The notes below the pieces were generated by a model. That model was not told the DNA's origin. It did no database searches and saw only the letters and a list, made by a program, of their open reading frames with translations. Shown piece after piece: positions 45,061 through 57,200 of a stretch of DNA of 64,000 nt; position 1 is the first letter of the stretch, and each line of letters begins with the position of its first letter. The position numbers and the translations under genes are program-made. Source of the DNA: Antitrichia curtipendula (Eukaryota > Streptophyta > Bryopsida > Hypnales > Leucodontaceae). Where the stretch lies: the NCBI GenBank assembly GCA_951230915.1, contig OX579636.1, positions 4,789,001 through 4,853,000 of the forward strand. Direction: 5' to 3'.

Positions 45061-45150
45061 TACTTTAATTCTCAGGTTGATGTTTTTCGTGGATGAGGCC
45101 TCCAAAGAGGGAAAGGCAGGCTCTCTGAAGGCTACTGAATGTTATGTATC
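45061..45150. repeat. Family M fragment, copy 2, second block
   Basis: This block shares CTCTCTGAAGGCT.CTGAATGTTATG with 1150-1182 and is preceded by TCTCAG. In one frame it reads FFVDEASKEGKAGSLKATEC, resembling the copy near 1130. It is probably a decayed duplicate of an exon of an unidentified gene. Confidence 0.4.
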
Positions 45151-45179
45151 TTGGAAACAGTTCATTGTCTCTTTTCGTA

Positions 45180-46060
45180 ATGGGAGGCGCTAATAACTTA
45201 GGGTCACTTTACACTTAGAGGTCGGGCCAAATTCTCCTTTAAGTCGATTGTACCATTACAAAAAATATGAGGCCTCAACAAGGCCGTGAGTGCTGATTTT
45301 CGGGACCCGCGGGTGATATTACGGAAAAAAAAAAAAAAAATTAAAAAGTGAACGTCACGATGACGTGGCGCTGACGTCAGCGCTGGCGTGGAACTTCGAC
45401 CACGTCAAAATTTCAGATTCTGAATTTTTTTTTTGGAAAAAAACTCCGTAGTATCACTACAAGGGTCCAGGCTTAACGGCCTTCCGGAGGCCTCATATTT
45501 TTTGTAATGAAAATTTCAGCTCTTTCTGGGTTAGAGGTCGGCCTCAACTATCCATTAGAATAACATTATAATAGGGGCCAATTCTACTGTATGTAAAGGC
45601 CTTGAGGCCAAGAAGCTAGGCTGATTCAATAAAACCTACCAAAAAGAGAGAGAGGGCTGAAATTTTCAGGGCCACTTTACACTTAGAGGCCGGGCCAATT
45701 CCCCTTGAGGCCAATTGTATAAAATTCAACGGATGTGATTTGTTGAAAAAAATAATAAAAAAAATTGAAATCTGACATTGGCCTCGAGGCCAAGAATTAG
45801 CCTCCAATTTTGGGTGCACCCAATTTAGTGAGCTTGGGCTATGTCAGATCATATCTTTGTTGAATAAAAAATTCATTCCACCAAATTGGTCCAACCTCTA
45901 GGTGTAAAGGGTTTGGGGTTGATTTCAGCATTTTGTCCAATCACAAGTGAGGATTCTTGGCCTCTGACACAACAAATTGGCTCAGCCTCTAAGTGTAAAG
46001 CACCCTCAAGGCCTAGTTCTGACGAGCCCCTGGAAAAAATAATTTTAGAGGTCATTGGCT
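45180..46060. repeat. Inverted and direct repeats of an AGAGGYCGGGCCAA motif
   Basis: ACTTTACACTTAGAGG.CGGGCCAA occurs at about 45205 and 45662 on the plus strand and inverted at about 45885 and 45970 (TTGG.CC AACCTCTAGGTGTAAAG). Blocks rich in GAGGCC lie between. This is probably a composite of related foldback elements. Confidence 0.5.
45254..45509. mobile_element. MITE with perfect 23-bp inverted ends and a G/C-rich core
   Basis: The ends are CATTACAAAAAATATGAGGC plus CTC and its exact inverse. The 256-bp element carries a core with CGTCACGATGACGTGG and GCGCTGACGTCAGCGC, a perfect palindrome holding TGACGTCA. It is non-coding and the best preserved MITE in the window. Confidence 0.85.
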
Positions 46061-46394
46061 AAAATAAAGTAGCATCCTTGTACATTGAAGTGTTTAGACC
46101 TAGGGTTTGTCCACTTCTTCAATATGCTAGGTCACCAACTAATGTAGTCAACTCATGCAATGGATACAATGGATAAGTTTTTGGGCTTGCTTAGAGGATG
46201 GCTCCACTCTTCTCAAGTGGAGGAGGTCTCTTGTTTTGTCTAGCACGTCTGAAGTCGCGTTCAAAGAATTGGACGGTATACACAATGACCCAATGATATG
46301 GAAGTACTTTAGAAAGATGAGAGATTGACCAAGGTGTTATCATCCATGCTTTCTCTAGTCGCTTGCTTGAACTAGGCCTTAACTTATAAAGTTC

Positions 46395-46640
46395 TACAAC
46401 AGACTAAGATAATTGCACCTAAATATGTCCAAATAAGTAATTGAGCATTGTTCCTATTTTTAAATTGCCTAATTTTTTGATGGATGATATTGGAAGTGCA
46501 AAGAAGATTTTAGATTATTGATTGTCTTATGCGTTTTTGGGACACAATATGAATAAATTAAAAGTGTTGAAAATAGGTATACTTAAAAGAAATTCTAGGC
46601 TCTCATGAATAGAGGTTGTACATTTTAGGCAAAAATTTGT
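46395..46640 (+). repeat. Dispersed repeat family P, copy 2
   Basis: Same order as 42100-42355, with GATTTTAGATTATTGATTGT, ATATGAATAAATTAA, TGAAAATAGGTATACT and TACATTTTAGGCAAAAATTT. Confidence 0.55.
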
Positions 46641-47979
46641 AGGGGTTGAATTTAGAAAAGGGTTACAATTAGGTTTGTCAATTAAGATTATAAAACATGT
46701 TGAAATATTTTAGGAAACCTTTTAGATGAAGAATTAAAATATTTGATTGAACTTGCAAGTCTAAACTTTGAAATAGTATGAGTCTATGAGATTGTTGGTA
46801 ACTTAATCCTCATGGTACCTTGTTGCTGAAAATTTGAGGGTAGAGATAAACTGGAACAAAAATGTATAACATCATGGATTAAAATAAATATCTATAAGAC
46901 ATTAAATAGCAAGTTTTAGTCACCATTGAAGCTATTTTTTTTACATCATGAAGTGAAAAGTCACTTGGAAGTGGAATATCAAGAGATAAGCTCTTGGTGC
47001 TTTAGTTTCAAGAGATTTGTTTATGGGAATTGTAATACCAAAAGAATTTCCAACCAAAGACTTTTGCCTTTTGGAATTCCACATCCAAGAAGATTTTGCA
47101 ATTCAGTGTCATAGAAGTCTTTAAAGTAAAAAACAAGTCTTCAATTGAGCTTCTTATTTCCAGCATTGTTTTGCTATACTATGTTGGTCATTTTTCAATT
47201 TGTTGAAGTAATTGAATAGTGAATTCTTGTTTCAGAAGTTGGATGAATGTGAAAATCTGTTGCATATCCAAAATATAGGTTAATCACTACGTTGGCCCAT
47301 TTTTAAAGATTAAAAAATGAAGGCTTAAGAACATCTCCAACAACATGTCAAAACTTCATCTATGCTAAAACATCATGTCCAATATTGAGAGAGGAAATCA
47401 CTTGTGTGCTCCATCTATGCTTTTCACTATTTTTACTTTCAACTAAAAACAAATCTCATAGTGTGCAAAAGGAGAAAGACTCTCATTGATCATTGGTGAT
47501 GTTAATATACTCTTTTGAAGATGAATACTAGCATTTGGCAAAATTGCCAAAACAATGGAAAAAGTTCAAATTTTTATTGTTATACTATACCAAGGAGGTT
47601 TTGCTTGTAGAACTCCACATTTGTTGTTCAATTTTCATCCAAGAAACGAAGGTCCATTGAAAATGCTTTGAGGTATGTGCATCCACTATTACCAATGCCT
47701 AAAATGCAATACCTACATTTGGACCAAAATTGAAAACAAATAACTAGGTATTGTTGCTGCAAGCTATACATAAGCAAAACATGAGAGTCTCATGTCGATT
47801 ACATGCAATGCTTTGAAATTTCATAACTTAATCATATGGTGTCCAAATATGGATGCTAAAGTATGTTGAAATCTTCTTTCACTTTCCAACAAGATCTAAT
47901 AAAAATAATTTGTATTTTAGAGTAGTAAGTATATTCAATTGCAATTAGAATCAATCATAAGTGCACACACCTGATACTT
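46641..47979. other. A/T-rich intergenic stretch
   Basis: No gene or repeat was recognised. Confidence 0.3.
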
Positions 47980-48193
47980 GTATGGACGGTCTAATCACTG
48001 TAGAAATCATCATTTTTGGTACACTATGTGAATCATCTACTTAAGAAAAGTTCAAAGCACTTATTGGACTATTGTGTAAAACCTCTACTTTTTGCACAAA
48101 ATTTAAAGGATGAACATATGCACTTTAGTCTTACACAAAAGGATTCTCTATCATCCATCGGACCACTTTGGTCCATAGCAACCTTATAGGGTT
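47980..48193 (-). mobile_element. TTAA element family D, diverged copy D4
   Basis: It follows D2 in order: TGTGAATCAT, CAAAGCACTTATTG, GCACAAAATTTAAAGGATGA, GGATTCTCTATCATCCAT. The right end is TTATAGGG then TTAA. The left end is worn. Confidence 0.5.
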
Positions 48194-48767
48194 AACATAA
48201 TAAAGACTCTTAGGTAGACTCTAAGGACAAAAAAAGTGACTTGATGGAGGACTTTCAAGATTAATGTAGAAATGAAGAACACACCTATTGACCTCCAAAT
48301 TGGATTATTTCTGACAACTACCTTAGTGATAGGTCTCATTCTATCGAGATAAACAAAAAATTTGCAAGGAAGGAGGCTTCATTGAAGTCTCTTATGAACT
48401 CATCAAGCTACGTGAATGTCATGGATTACATCATTTTTTTTTAAGATGGCCATATATGGCCAGATGCCAAAGTCTATTGCTAAATTTGGATTAAAATTTT
48501 GCCTTCTCATAGCCTGAATTTTCATCCATTTTCTACAGACCACTTTCCATCTATTTTGATTGATACTTCATCCAATTTTCTACCTTTCTCATCTAATTTC
48601 AACCACAGAACAATTCTATTATTGATCGCGTCTATGGTCCAAAATTTGCAGAAAAAGCCCTGAAGCCCAGCCTCTCCAAGGCCTCAAACTGCCTCTCCGA
48701 AAAGTGAAGAAATCCGGAGTGGGTAACAGACGTGGCCGCTCTCACACACTCCGGCTTCGCATCCACC

Positions 48768-48998
48768 ATGGCGCCCCCACTTGGCAATCTCATGTACGAA
48801 ATTCCTCAATCGTCTCTCCCACTCCCACTCCAATTTCCAAATCACTGCTCGAATTGCAACCCAAAATGGTGCTTCTCCTCGCCAGGGCGCAGACTGTGCA
48901 CCATTGGAACTGGATCCCTTCCCATTCACACAGGATTGTGCCTTCACGACGATGCGGCATCTCTTCTTTCCCGAACTGTACTGCACCCTTGCGCTTGA
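48768..48998 (+). other. Upstream overlapping ORF (76 codons) across the INSIG-like start
   Basis: An ATG at 48768 in a strong plant context (ACCATGGCG) opens a 76-codon frame ending at the TGA of 48996-48998. This frame overlaps and runs past the main start at 48866 in another frame. If the transcript begins upstream of 48768, ribosomes should meet this ATG first. It may be a regulatory upstream ORF, or transcription may start downstream of it. Its protein has no recognisable domain. Confidence 0.4.
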
Positions 48999-51900
48999 CG
49001 TCAACCTCGATTCCCGTTCGGTTTCAAATGGACTACGCAGCAGGGCTTTCTTGTAAGGCTCAGAAACAAGAGGAGGAAGCGAAGGCGGAGGAGGCTGCGA
49101 TGGTTTCGGAAGACTCACAAGGTGAAGCATGTTGCTGGGATGGCCATTTCGGGTGTGAGTTCGCCAATTCTAGGGTTTACCGATCAGTAGGGTCAATTGA
49201 CATCAGAGTTTGTAGCATTGAAGTCGGGGTGTTCATTGAAGTTCTTGCAGGAAAAAGATCATTTAGGGTGCCTCATATTTCAACACAATCTGGTTGCTCT
49301 TCTTCAATTTGAATTTCTTTCTCGAGTTCTGGTTCTTCATCATTCTTGACTTGTCGAATTTCAGCTGCTGACAATGACAGATTTTTCTGTCTTTGGGATT
49401 GTACTGTGGAGAATTTCCAGCCCTAGTGATTATATGGATTTATGGAAACACGAATGGTTCAATTGGAGTTAGTAGCACACCTAATGACCATCTGAGTTCA
49501 ATGTACTACAAAAATTGGACAGGTTGTACATGTCAAAGCTCAGGATAATTTAGATGAATTCTGATTTAAAGAGCACAGTGAAGTTTCTTTTGCGTTGTTT
49601 GACATTGTTTGTCATTGAAATAATGCATGTGTTCCGTTTTAGCCAGTTTTGGAGCGAATTAGGGTTGAGTGACGTTAAGAAAGTGTTGTTAGTGTTGTTC
49701 TTTTGTTGAATTTTGTGAGGAAATCGTGGTACTGTACTGAGATGACAATCAATATGGTGAGAATCAGACATTCTGCTGCAAGGGTGGCCCAAGGTGGCGT
49801 TGTACCTGTTCGCTTTAGGGCTCCTGCTTGGCCCGCCTTTGGATGCCATCCACTCGCGCGTCCAGCTGCAAATCTATGAGCGGGGTGCTATTGACATTGC
49901 TGGCCTTCACACGAACATTTGGGTAAATACTGCTCTCTTCTGTCCCATTGTCAGCAGAAATAGGTTTTGCTGAACGGGAACTATGTGAGGATGGCAAACA
50001 AGGCCTTTAAGATACTAAAACCATTCATAACATTGTTTAGCAATTAGCCAGAGTTGTCTTTGGGGTTTGGTTCCTACGTATTGGTTCACATGCTCAAAGT
50101 GGCGCAAATAGTATTCACGTGTCCAGAGTGGATGAGTGTTCGATGTGCTTCTAATGTTGGGGTTGCAATATTCTGTGGAGCAGGTGTTTCCGATGCTTGG
50201 TCTTTTCTACAGCGTTGTGGGAGTTTTGCAGCTTGTGCTTGACAAATACTTGGCACCGAAGGGTAATTTGCCGACTGCGGACCTGAAGAAGGTCGTGCTA
50301 TCTTTTATGTAAGTCTTGCAAAACGTGATGCCAATTGCTTCTGACAGTTTTGAAAACCATGAATTTTCAGCTCGTTTAAGTGGTTTCTCTTATGAGAATG
50401 ATTTTTTTTTCTTTCTTAAAGTGGTTCTTGTCCTCATTCTCAAGAGGATTGCAGTGCACTTAGGTAGGACACCAAAAAGCGCCACTTTTTTTTACTATGC
50501 ACAGTTAGTATTATTAGACTGCTCAAGTTTTCATATTTTCTTGTTGGCAAATGAAAGGAGGTTTGAAATGATAATTTTTGTTCTTGAAGATTCAATGAAT
50601 GGATAACAGCTTTCTTGAAATACTTACAAACAAGTTGAAATAATGTTAAATTCAGCCTTATTCCTAAACCTTTTGTCCAACCAAAAGATCATTTTGGGAT
50701 GGAGGAGGTACATCTTAGATATGTGCTTTTGGAGTATTCATATCCTATTCATGTCCCACCCATGGCAAAATGTCACTACCTTTCATGTTGCATGAATGGC
50801 GCATGATTTTGTTAAGCTTGTACATGGGTGCCATTTCTTTTGGGTAGAACATTGGCAACATTAATTGAAGTGAGCGCGGAGCTTTACAAAGCAGGTGTTC
50901 CATTCAACATTGAGGCATATACGCTCTTCTTTTTGGCAGAGGCCAATTGGCTTGTGTTTGAGAACACGTGGTGGGGGTTTGGGCTTGCCACGCTTGTGGG
51001 CATTGCATGCCCGCTTATTGAAATACCTATCAACAAGTAAGCATGAAACCTTTAATGCTTGACCACGAGTTCTAGGTGCTTTGATTACTTTTCTTAGTAA
51101 GAATCTCATCTTGACCCTTGTTTGTTTTATCATTGATTGAAGGAACCTCCTACAATGCATCTAATGTTGAATTCTTGATTTTTTTGGCTTTAATTGATAG
51201 ATGTTCTCAATAGCTAATATCCTTTAATGCTCAATTGAGCATCCTTGAGTTAGAGAGCTTTCATAACATTCTTGAGTAGCATTATCGTGACACCTTTTTA
51301 GGGCAATGTCAATTAAGTGTTTTTGAGAGCAAAGTTGTATCAAATTAAAGTAAATAAGGCCAACATACTTTCACATGGACTTTGAATGCTTGATTGTGCA
51401 TTCTAGATGTTGTGATTATTTTTCTTTGTAATGATCTCATCTTGTCATCTTGGCTTGTATTGTTGTATTGCTAACCACTTTGATTGCACAGGATGTTTGG
51501 GCTTTGGCACTATCCCAGAGGCAATGTGGAGATTTTTGGTGAGGTATGAAAGATCCTCAACTATGCTTGTTTGTTTCTAGTAGGGGTTGGTTTACATATT
51601 TCTGGACAAGCCTTCTTGACAATGAAGACAAGACGTTTTACTCATTTAAAAAAAATCTAACAATTGGTCAAAGGGTTAGGGACTTTATATTTGTGTGGGC
51701 ATCCATGGAAATGAAATCTTGACCAGGAAAGATAAAATGACATGGATGCTTCTATTGCAAAACTTTTGTGTGTGATCTTGACCGTTTGACCATGTTGTGA
51801 ACTTGTGGAGTAACTCTAGATAACATTAGCTCACAAAATGGTCACATGGACTAGACCACTTAGCTTGTTTATTTTTTTTAATGTTTTGACATCTTCTCCC

Positions 51901-52501
51901 ATGGGCTCCAAATAGCTTGTGCCCGAGCTTCAACTTTTGTTTGCCTTGATGACTTGTCTGGAGAAGTGTGAAGCGGAGAGGATTTTGGATAACAATAATT
52001 AGGACTAAAGACATGTCTGTTTTAGTTTTCTAACTAAATAGTGAAATTAGGTTGTCCCACACTAATTTCTTGACATTTGATACTATAAATATTTACTATT
52101 ACTATGCAAGAATGCACTACTTCTGAATTAGATTATTTTTGTAATTGCTACTCATGAACCTCCACATGTGCAAATGGAAAGATTTGTAGAAATAATTGTT
52201 GACTTTGATGGCGCGTTCAATAACTTTTGTGGGGTAAGGCAACTTAATTGTTAAGACAATCTAATTTCACTATTTTGTGTAGTTCTTTACATTTTATGAT
52301 AATTTTATATCTTCATTGTTGTTTCATCTCACCATTGGAATCTCAGTTTTGGCTTATGATTAATGGACTAAGCTTTTGGTGCAGAGTACGGTAACATGGG
52401 TGCTTGCATGCTACTTTTTCTACACGCCATTTCTCTCCAATCTTGCCCGATATCTTTCTTCAATAACCCGCATGGGGTCCCCACAGAAGCGTCTTGATTA
52501 G
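48866..52501 (+). CDS. INSIG-like multi-span membrane protein, probably plastid-targeted (six exons)
   Basis: The reconstructed exons are 48866-49121, 49783-49922, 50184-50308, 50848-51036, 51492-51543 and 52385-52501. All introns are GT-AG and every junction keeps phase, giving 292 aa. Residues 1-56 have no acidic residue and are rich in Ser, Arg, His and Thr, like a chloroplast transit peptide; an Ala/Glu/Lys-rich linker follows. The body begins at Trp87, with about six hydrophobic segments (about 88-105, 133-152, 168-186, 200-212, 218-233, 256-275). Landmarks are [56 protein letters not shown] and [15 protein letters not shown]. The order and spacing of segments resemble the INSIG family, and related proteins occur in plants and algae. 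In animals INSIGs retain sterol sensors in the ER; no such role is implied for a plastid form. The membrane fold is sure, the family probable, the location inferred. Confidence 0.72.
52026..52285. mobile_element. MITE-like element (family K) in the last intron of the INSIG-like gene
   Basis: The ends are inverted copies built on AAATAGTGAAATTAGGTTG (left) and CAATCTAATTTCACTATTT (right), about 260 bp apart. The same ends bracket a longer segment at 31390-32216. It lies wholly inside the intron between 51544 and 52384 and leaves the splice sites intact. Confidence 0.6.
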
Positions 52502-52559
52502 AATATGGTGCAAGTGCAAGTGATATTGAGGACTACAAATTGTCAATTCAACGGCATTA

Positions 52560-52850
52560 CAATTGAGGTATCTACACCTAAAATTGTCTGAGTAAGTATT
52601 TGAGTGTGATTCCTATTATTGAGTAAGTATTTGAGTGTAATTCCTATTATTGAGTTATATGCTTTTGTGTTATCTTGTTGGAAGTCAAAAGAGGAAAAGG
52701 AGACTTGAGATTCTCTTAGCATGCATTTTTTGGACACGATATGAATAGACTATGAATTATTGAAAATAGAATCAACCAAATATAGTTGTACCTAGAATTG
52801 ACCTTAGGCTCTTATGAATATAGGCTGCACATTTTAGGTCTTGTTTAGAA
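52560..52850 (+). repeat. Dispersed repeat family P, copy 3, just after the INSIG-like stop codon
   Basis: It contains GAGACTTGAGATTCTCTTAG, ACGATATGAATAGACTATGA and GCACATTTTAGG in family order, plus a local duplication (GAGTAAGTATTTGAGTGTRA, 52588 and 52620). It starts 59 bp after the stop, so it may be part of the 3' untranslated region. Confidence 0.6.
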
Positions 52851-53048
52851 ATAGGTCACAAGTAGGCCTACTTTGTCAAGTTGGATTTATACATAACACC
52901 AAAATGTTCTTTTGTTTTGTAAAATGAAGGTGAATTGTTTCCTTCTAAACAAATCTCAAATGGCTATAGGCACAACTTCTTGCAATGTTTGTAAATATCA
53001 TTACCTTTGTCTTGAAATGATTGTCCCCTTTGAATGTCATATTTTTAT

Positions 53049-53273
53049 CCTTAAACATTAACATGGATGCCAAATGTCCAATGGATGACAAGGAATCATT
53101 GTAATAGGATAGAAGTGCAACTATTCATCTTTGGAATTTTGTTGTGAAAAGGGGAGGTCTTTTATAGTAGTTTGACTTTCAATGAGTGCTTTTGCTATTT
53201 CTTAAGCCAATGATTCACATGATAATAAAACAGGATGATTTCCAAGGTCACTCCCTTGTCCTTTAATGGTTAA
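53049..53273 (+). mobile_element. TTAA element family D, copy D3
   Basis: It starts CCTTAAACATTAACATGG and follows D1 (AGGATAGAAGTGCAACTATTC, GAAAAGGGGAGGTC, GAGTGCTTTTGCTATT). It ends CCTTTAATGG then TTAA (53270-53273). Confidence 0.7.
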
Positions 53274-54253
53274 GGTTGTTTTGAGTAGGTCAAAAAAATA
53301 TTTCTTTGTGACTAATTTTATTTAGGTTGCAATGAACATTGATTCTAGTGATATAAAATTTGGAACCTTTCTTAATCCCAAAATGTAATGTCTAGAGTCT
53401 TCTCCATAATTGGTGATTTGGAAAAAATCATTATAAAGTATTATTTGGAAGAATACTTTGGAGTTGATATACAAATGAAAGTTCTAGATTTTGAATTTTA
53501 AATTCCATCCGTACAATTAGATTCATCAATGCTATCACCAATATTTTTTTTCAATGAATTTTGAAAAGGAAAATTCTAAAATTCCTTCAAAATTTGATTA
53601 CAAGCAAAATATTATCATTTTAAAAGTAATACTTGTTGCACTGGATTTGAAAGGAGTTTCTGAGTAGTTTTTTTTTTTGAAATCTTTGTGTTCTTTACAT
53701 CTATGACCTCATTTTTGCAAATCCAATTTTGAACTAGAATCAATGCAATTTTGGCATGGTCAACCACTTGACATACTTCCACATTTGTAATTTTAGAAAA
53801 ATATTGTACTCTAGTAATATGAAATCCAAACGATAGATAGGACAAGAACTTGATAAAGTATCTCCACATATTAGGACAACTTTCATCCAAGCAACAACAA
53901 AAAAGAAACAAGAAATATGAATCTATTCATCATCCAAAAATTGGACGTCAGAGTGCTTAAGGTTTAATTATGTTTTTCACATTAGGAGCCAATGAAATTG
54001 GCTCAAAAAAATATCAAACAAAATTGTGGACAATCATTTCAGGACTGAGGGAGGAGGTAGCATTATTTTATGACACTGACCATCACAGCATGAGAACGAG
54101 GATGGGAAAACCAAGTTACCATTGAGTTAAATCTATCAACCAATAAAAAAATTTCCTTAAAAATTTCAACACTACAGATTTGTGATTGAATCACCAAAAA
54201 GGGTTGAAGGATACCTCTAATCCTTGAAAAAAAAATCATGAGTTTTGAAGTAA
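53274..54253. other. Intergenic DNA between the INSIG-like gene and the convergent helicase gene
   Basis: The two genes point towards each other, so both 3' untranslated regions should fall here or just outside. No other gene was seen. Confidence 0.4.
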
Positions 54254-57200
54254 CTACGCTATGAGAGGTTCCTTCAAAAACCCATCCTCTGGAAGGGAAG
54301 CTTTCTGCTGGCTACTCCGGTACATGTTTTCAGAGTTAATCACCCCCTGTGCAAAAATCACAGGACATCAGCAATAACAATCAGTGTTTTCCAGAGGGCA
54401 ACCTGACCTTGAAATAAGCTCCATCACAGGCAAAGGAAATCATTCAATTAAAATAAAAGGTAAGCCATTCCCTTCCAAGCTTCAAAATGATATCCTTGAT
54501 TCAAAAAAAATAGAACCGGACGTTACCTGCAGGATTAGTATAGCGGCGCGTTTGTTGACGACTTCGTTATACTCGCTGCATGAATACACCTGTAAAGATT
54601 TTACCAACATAAAATTTGTATTGTGAATACCCGAGTGAAAACCATCAGTGTCGATGTGTCACACAGGTTTAAGATACCAACGATTAATGCTGTTTCAGTG
54701 AAGAGCATAATAGTAGTGTCATGACTCCAATAGAGAACAGTGCCAACAAGTTATTAGCACAAAGTCATGCCAAGGCGAGTAAATCAAAGGAAAACTAAAA
54801 ACTCTGATGTACTCACACGTGGAACCAATTGCTTCTTGGCTTGAGGGAGCTCTTACTTGTTCAAAATTGAGCACGAGTTTAGCAAAACAAGGTGTGAGTT
54901 TGTTTTTTAATGCTAATCATTTAGTGCTACGAGCGAAGAACTGCTGACCTGGATACAAGCGGGGCATCCTTTATTTGTGATGCACTCGCAAGCTACTAGA
55001 AGCTCCAAAGCTGATTGCAGAAGCTCAGCAAACATGGGACGCACCTGGTATAAAAGTCAACAGAACTGTAAGAAATTTTCGCTGCATGGCATTAAATTTT
55101 ACTGTATGCCACCTATTGAAAGCAGTGTGGAGTAATTGTTATTTAGAGTAAAGTCGTGCCAAATTAGAGCAACTTTAGCAAAATTGTAGCTTTCACATAC
55201 TCTCACATGTAGATTCAAACAATATTTCATTGTCTTGCGGAAGTCTTACTTGTTCAACTAGAGCTAAAACTCTGTCAAGGATTTCTTATCATGTCATTTC
55301 AAAGGGTGCTTAGCAATGTTTCTCCAGAATGATATGTCAGCAATAGCAAAGAACTTTCAAAACTCTTTAGTAGGCATGTATGTACCTGAGCGGCAATGCC
55401 AATGCCTCCAGGATGCTTATCAAACAAAAGAAGCCTTTCAGGGTAGTAGCGTGTATCATGAGGGTTAGCACAGTCACAACCCAAGTCTTTTGAGTTGCAC
55501 ATGATATACCTGGTAAAATAGAGGATGCAGAATATCACAGATGTTATTCACGAGCCTAAAAAACAATAAGAGGATTTAACAAGGGAGGAAAACGTGATAG
55601 CAATCAAACATAACATTCTTGAGTAGTGATGCCACCTTTGAGAACAAAGCCCACTAAGCGTTATTTAGAACACTCGTACCAAATCAAAGCAAATCAAGCA
55701 AAATCAACCATGTGAAGACAATGTTTTGAGGAGCTCAAATTGATTTCAATTTCCCAAACCAGGTGTCAATGATTCTTTTTCATGTGTGAGAGGTTCCTTT
55801 CCATGTGTGAGTGACGGGTTCCTTTCCATGCCAATTCAAAGAGCGTCAATTTTCCAAAGCCAGGTGTCGAGAGAGTTGTGGACGTACAAAGGCATAATAT
55901 TGAGAAGTGCATGAGAAGCAGCATGAATGCCCTCCCGCAAGGATAGCCCTTCGGCCTCAAGGTCTCCTCTCACTAGATGTGGCACTCGGATCCAAGCAGC
56001 CTGACAAAAGAAACGATGTGTCAGAAGGTCACAGTAATTGTATCAGAAGGACCAATTTAGATTGCATAGTTCAAACAACAAGCTTGAGAAAAAAAGAAAT
56101 CCTAAACCTCGGTTGGAAAAAAATCATTTTTTTTTCAGTCTCATTCTTTTCAATATCAACTTTCTACTAGTTCAAGTAGGTGGCACTTACATGGTTCCAA
56201 TATGGAATGTGAAAATATTTGAGATAAAAAGGTTTCAAGATAACTTTTTGAAGTGGATTGGAAACTTAATACTTCAAGGATGTCATAAGGTGTCATAGAT
56301 ACAGTGGATTATTTTGAGCTTGTTGTCTTACCCCTAAATGATCAAACAGATATGTCACATGCTCCAGATCCAATAAAATCATCAAAGCATACTAGAATAT
56401 ATGTTCAGAATTTTCTTCTGGAAGACGAACCTGTGACTCATACGAAACCTCTGGCAAGAAAAGATCAACGGAGTCAAAAGTCTCATTTGTTCCCTGCCAG
56501 ATCCGTCGAAATCCAAACCACTGTGTCGTAACTTTACAAGGGCTGGCCTGTGCTGTTGTTGTTGGATATTTTCCTTCCACCACTTTAGCTGGATAAGCCT
56601 GCACACATGAGCATCCAGATATACAAACATCCTGACCTCAAATCCTATTTACTGAAAATTTCTGGGGCTGGATAAAATAACCAAAAATTATGACTGAACG
56701 CCAGAGAACACAATCTTCCGGGTCGCTAAGGTATCCATGACCATTCACGCTTCTGAAACCTCGAATGAAGGATTTGGAAATCAAGCTTGATCATTCTATT
56801 CTCTCGAAGTAAGTATTCGCCACATGAATCCAGTTAAATTTCATGTATTATATTGCCTACATAATGCCAAGTTCAGAGTCCATGCAACTGTTTCATTGCC
56901 TCATTGGCTAATCAGAAGAGAATTTAATCCACAATGCCTCTCATTCTAAGCCCTCAGATCAACCAATAAGTACATTTCAAAAGAGTAGAACAACTTGGCA
57001 TTATGTTCTATAATGCTCTCGACCTCTGAAACAGTATCTAGCCCATAACTGCCAAGATCGACAAGGAGGAAAAATTGAAGAACAGGGATGATATTAGCGC
57101 ACTACAAGATGAAAGTTGCGGTGGTAGCTAGTTATACATCCCTATTTTCTCTTTCCGGAGGAAAAAAAGCGAGTAGTAATACTGTAAAGGAATGGTCAAG

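Noticed and set aside
48684..49130. 148-codon minus-strand frame over exon 1 of the INSIG-like gene
   Set aside because: It lies opposite the transit-peptide exon and does not continue across the mapped splice sites.
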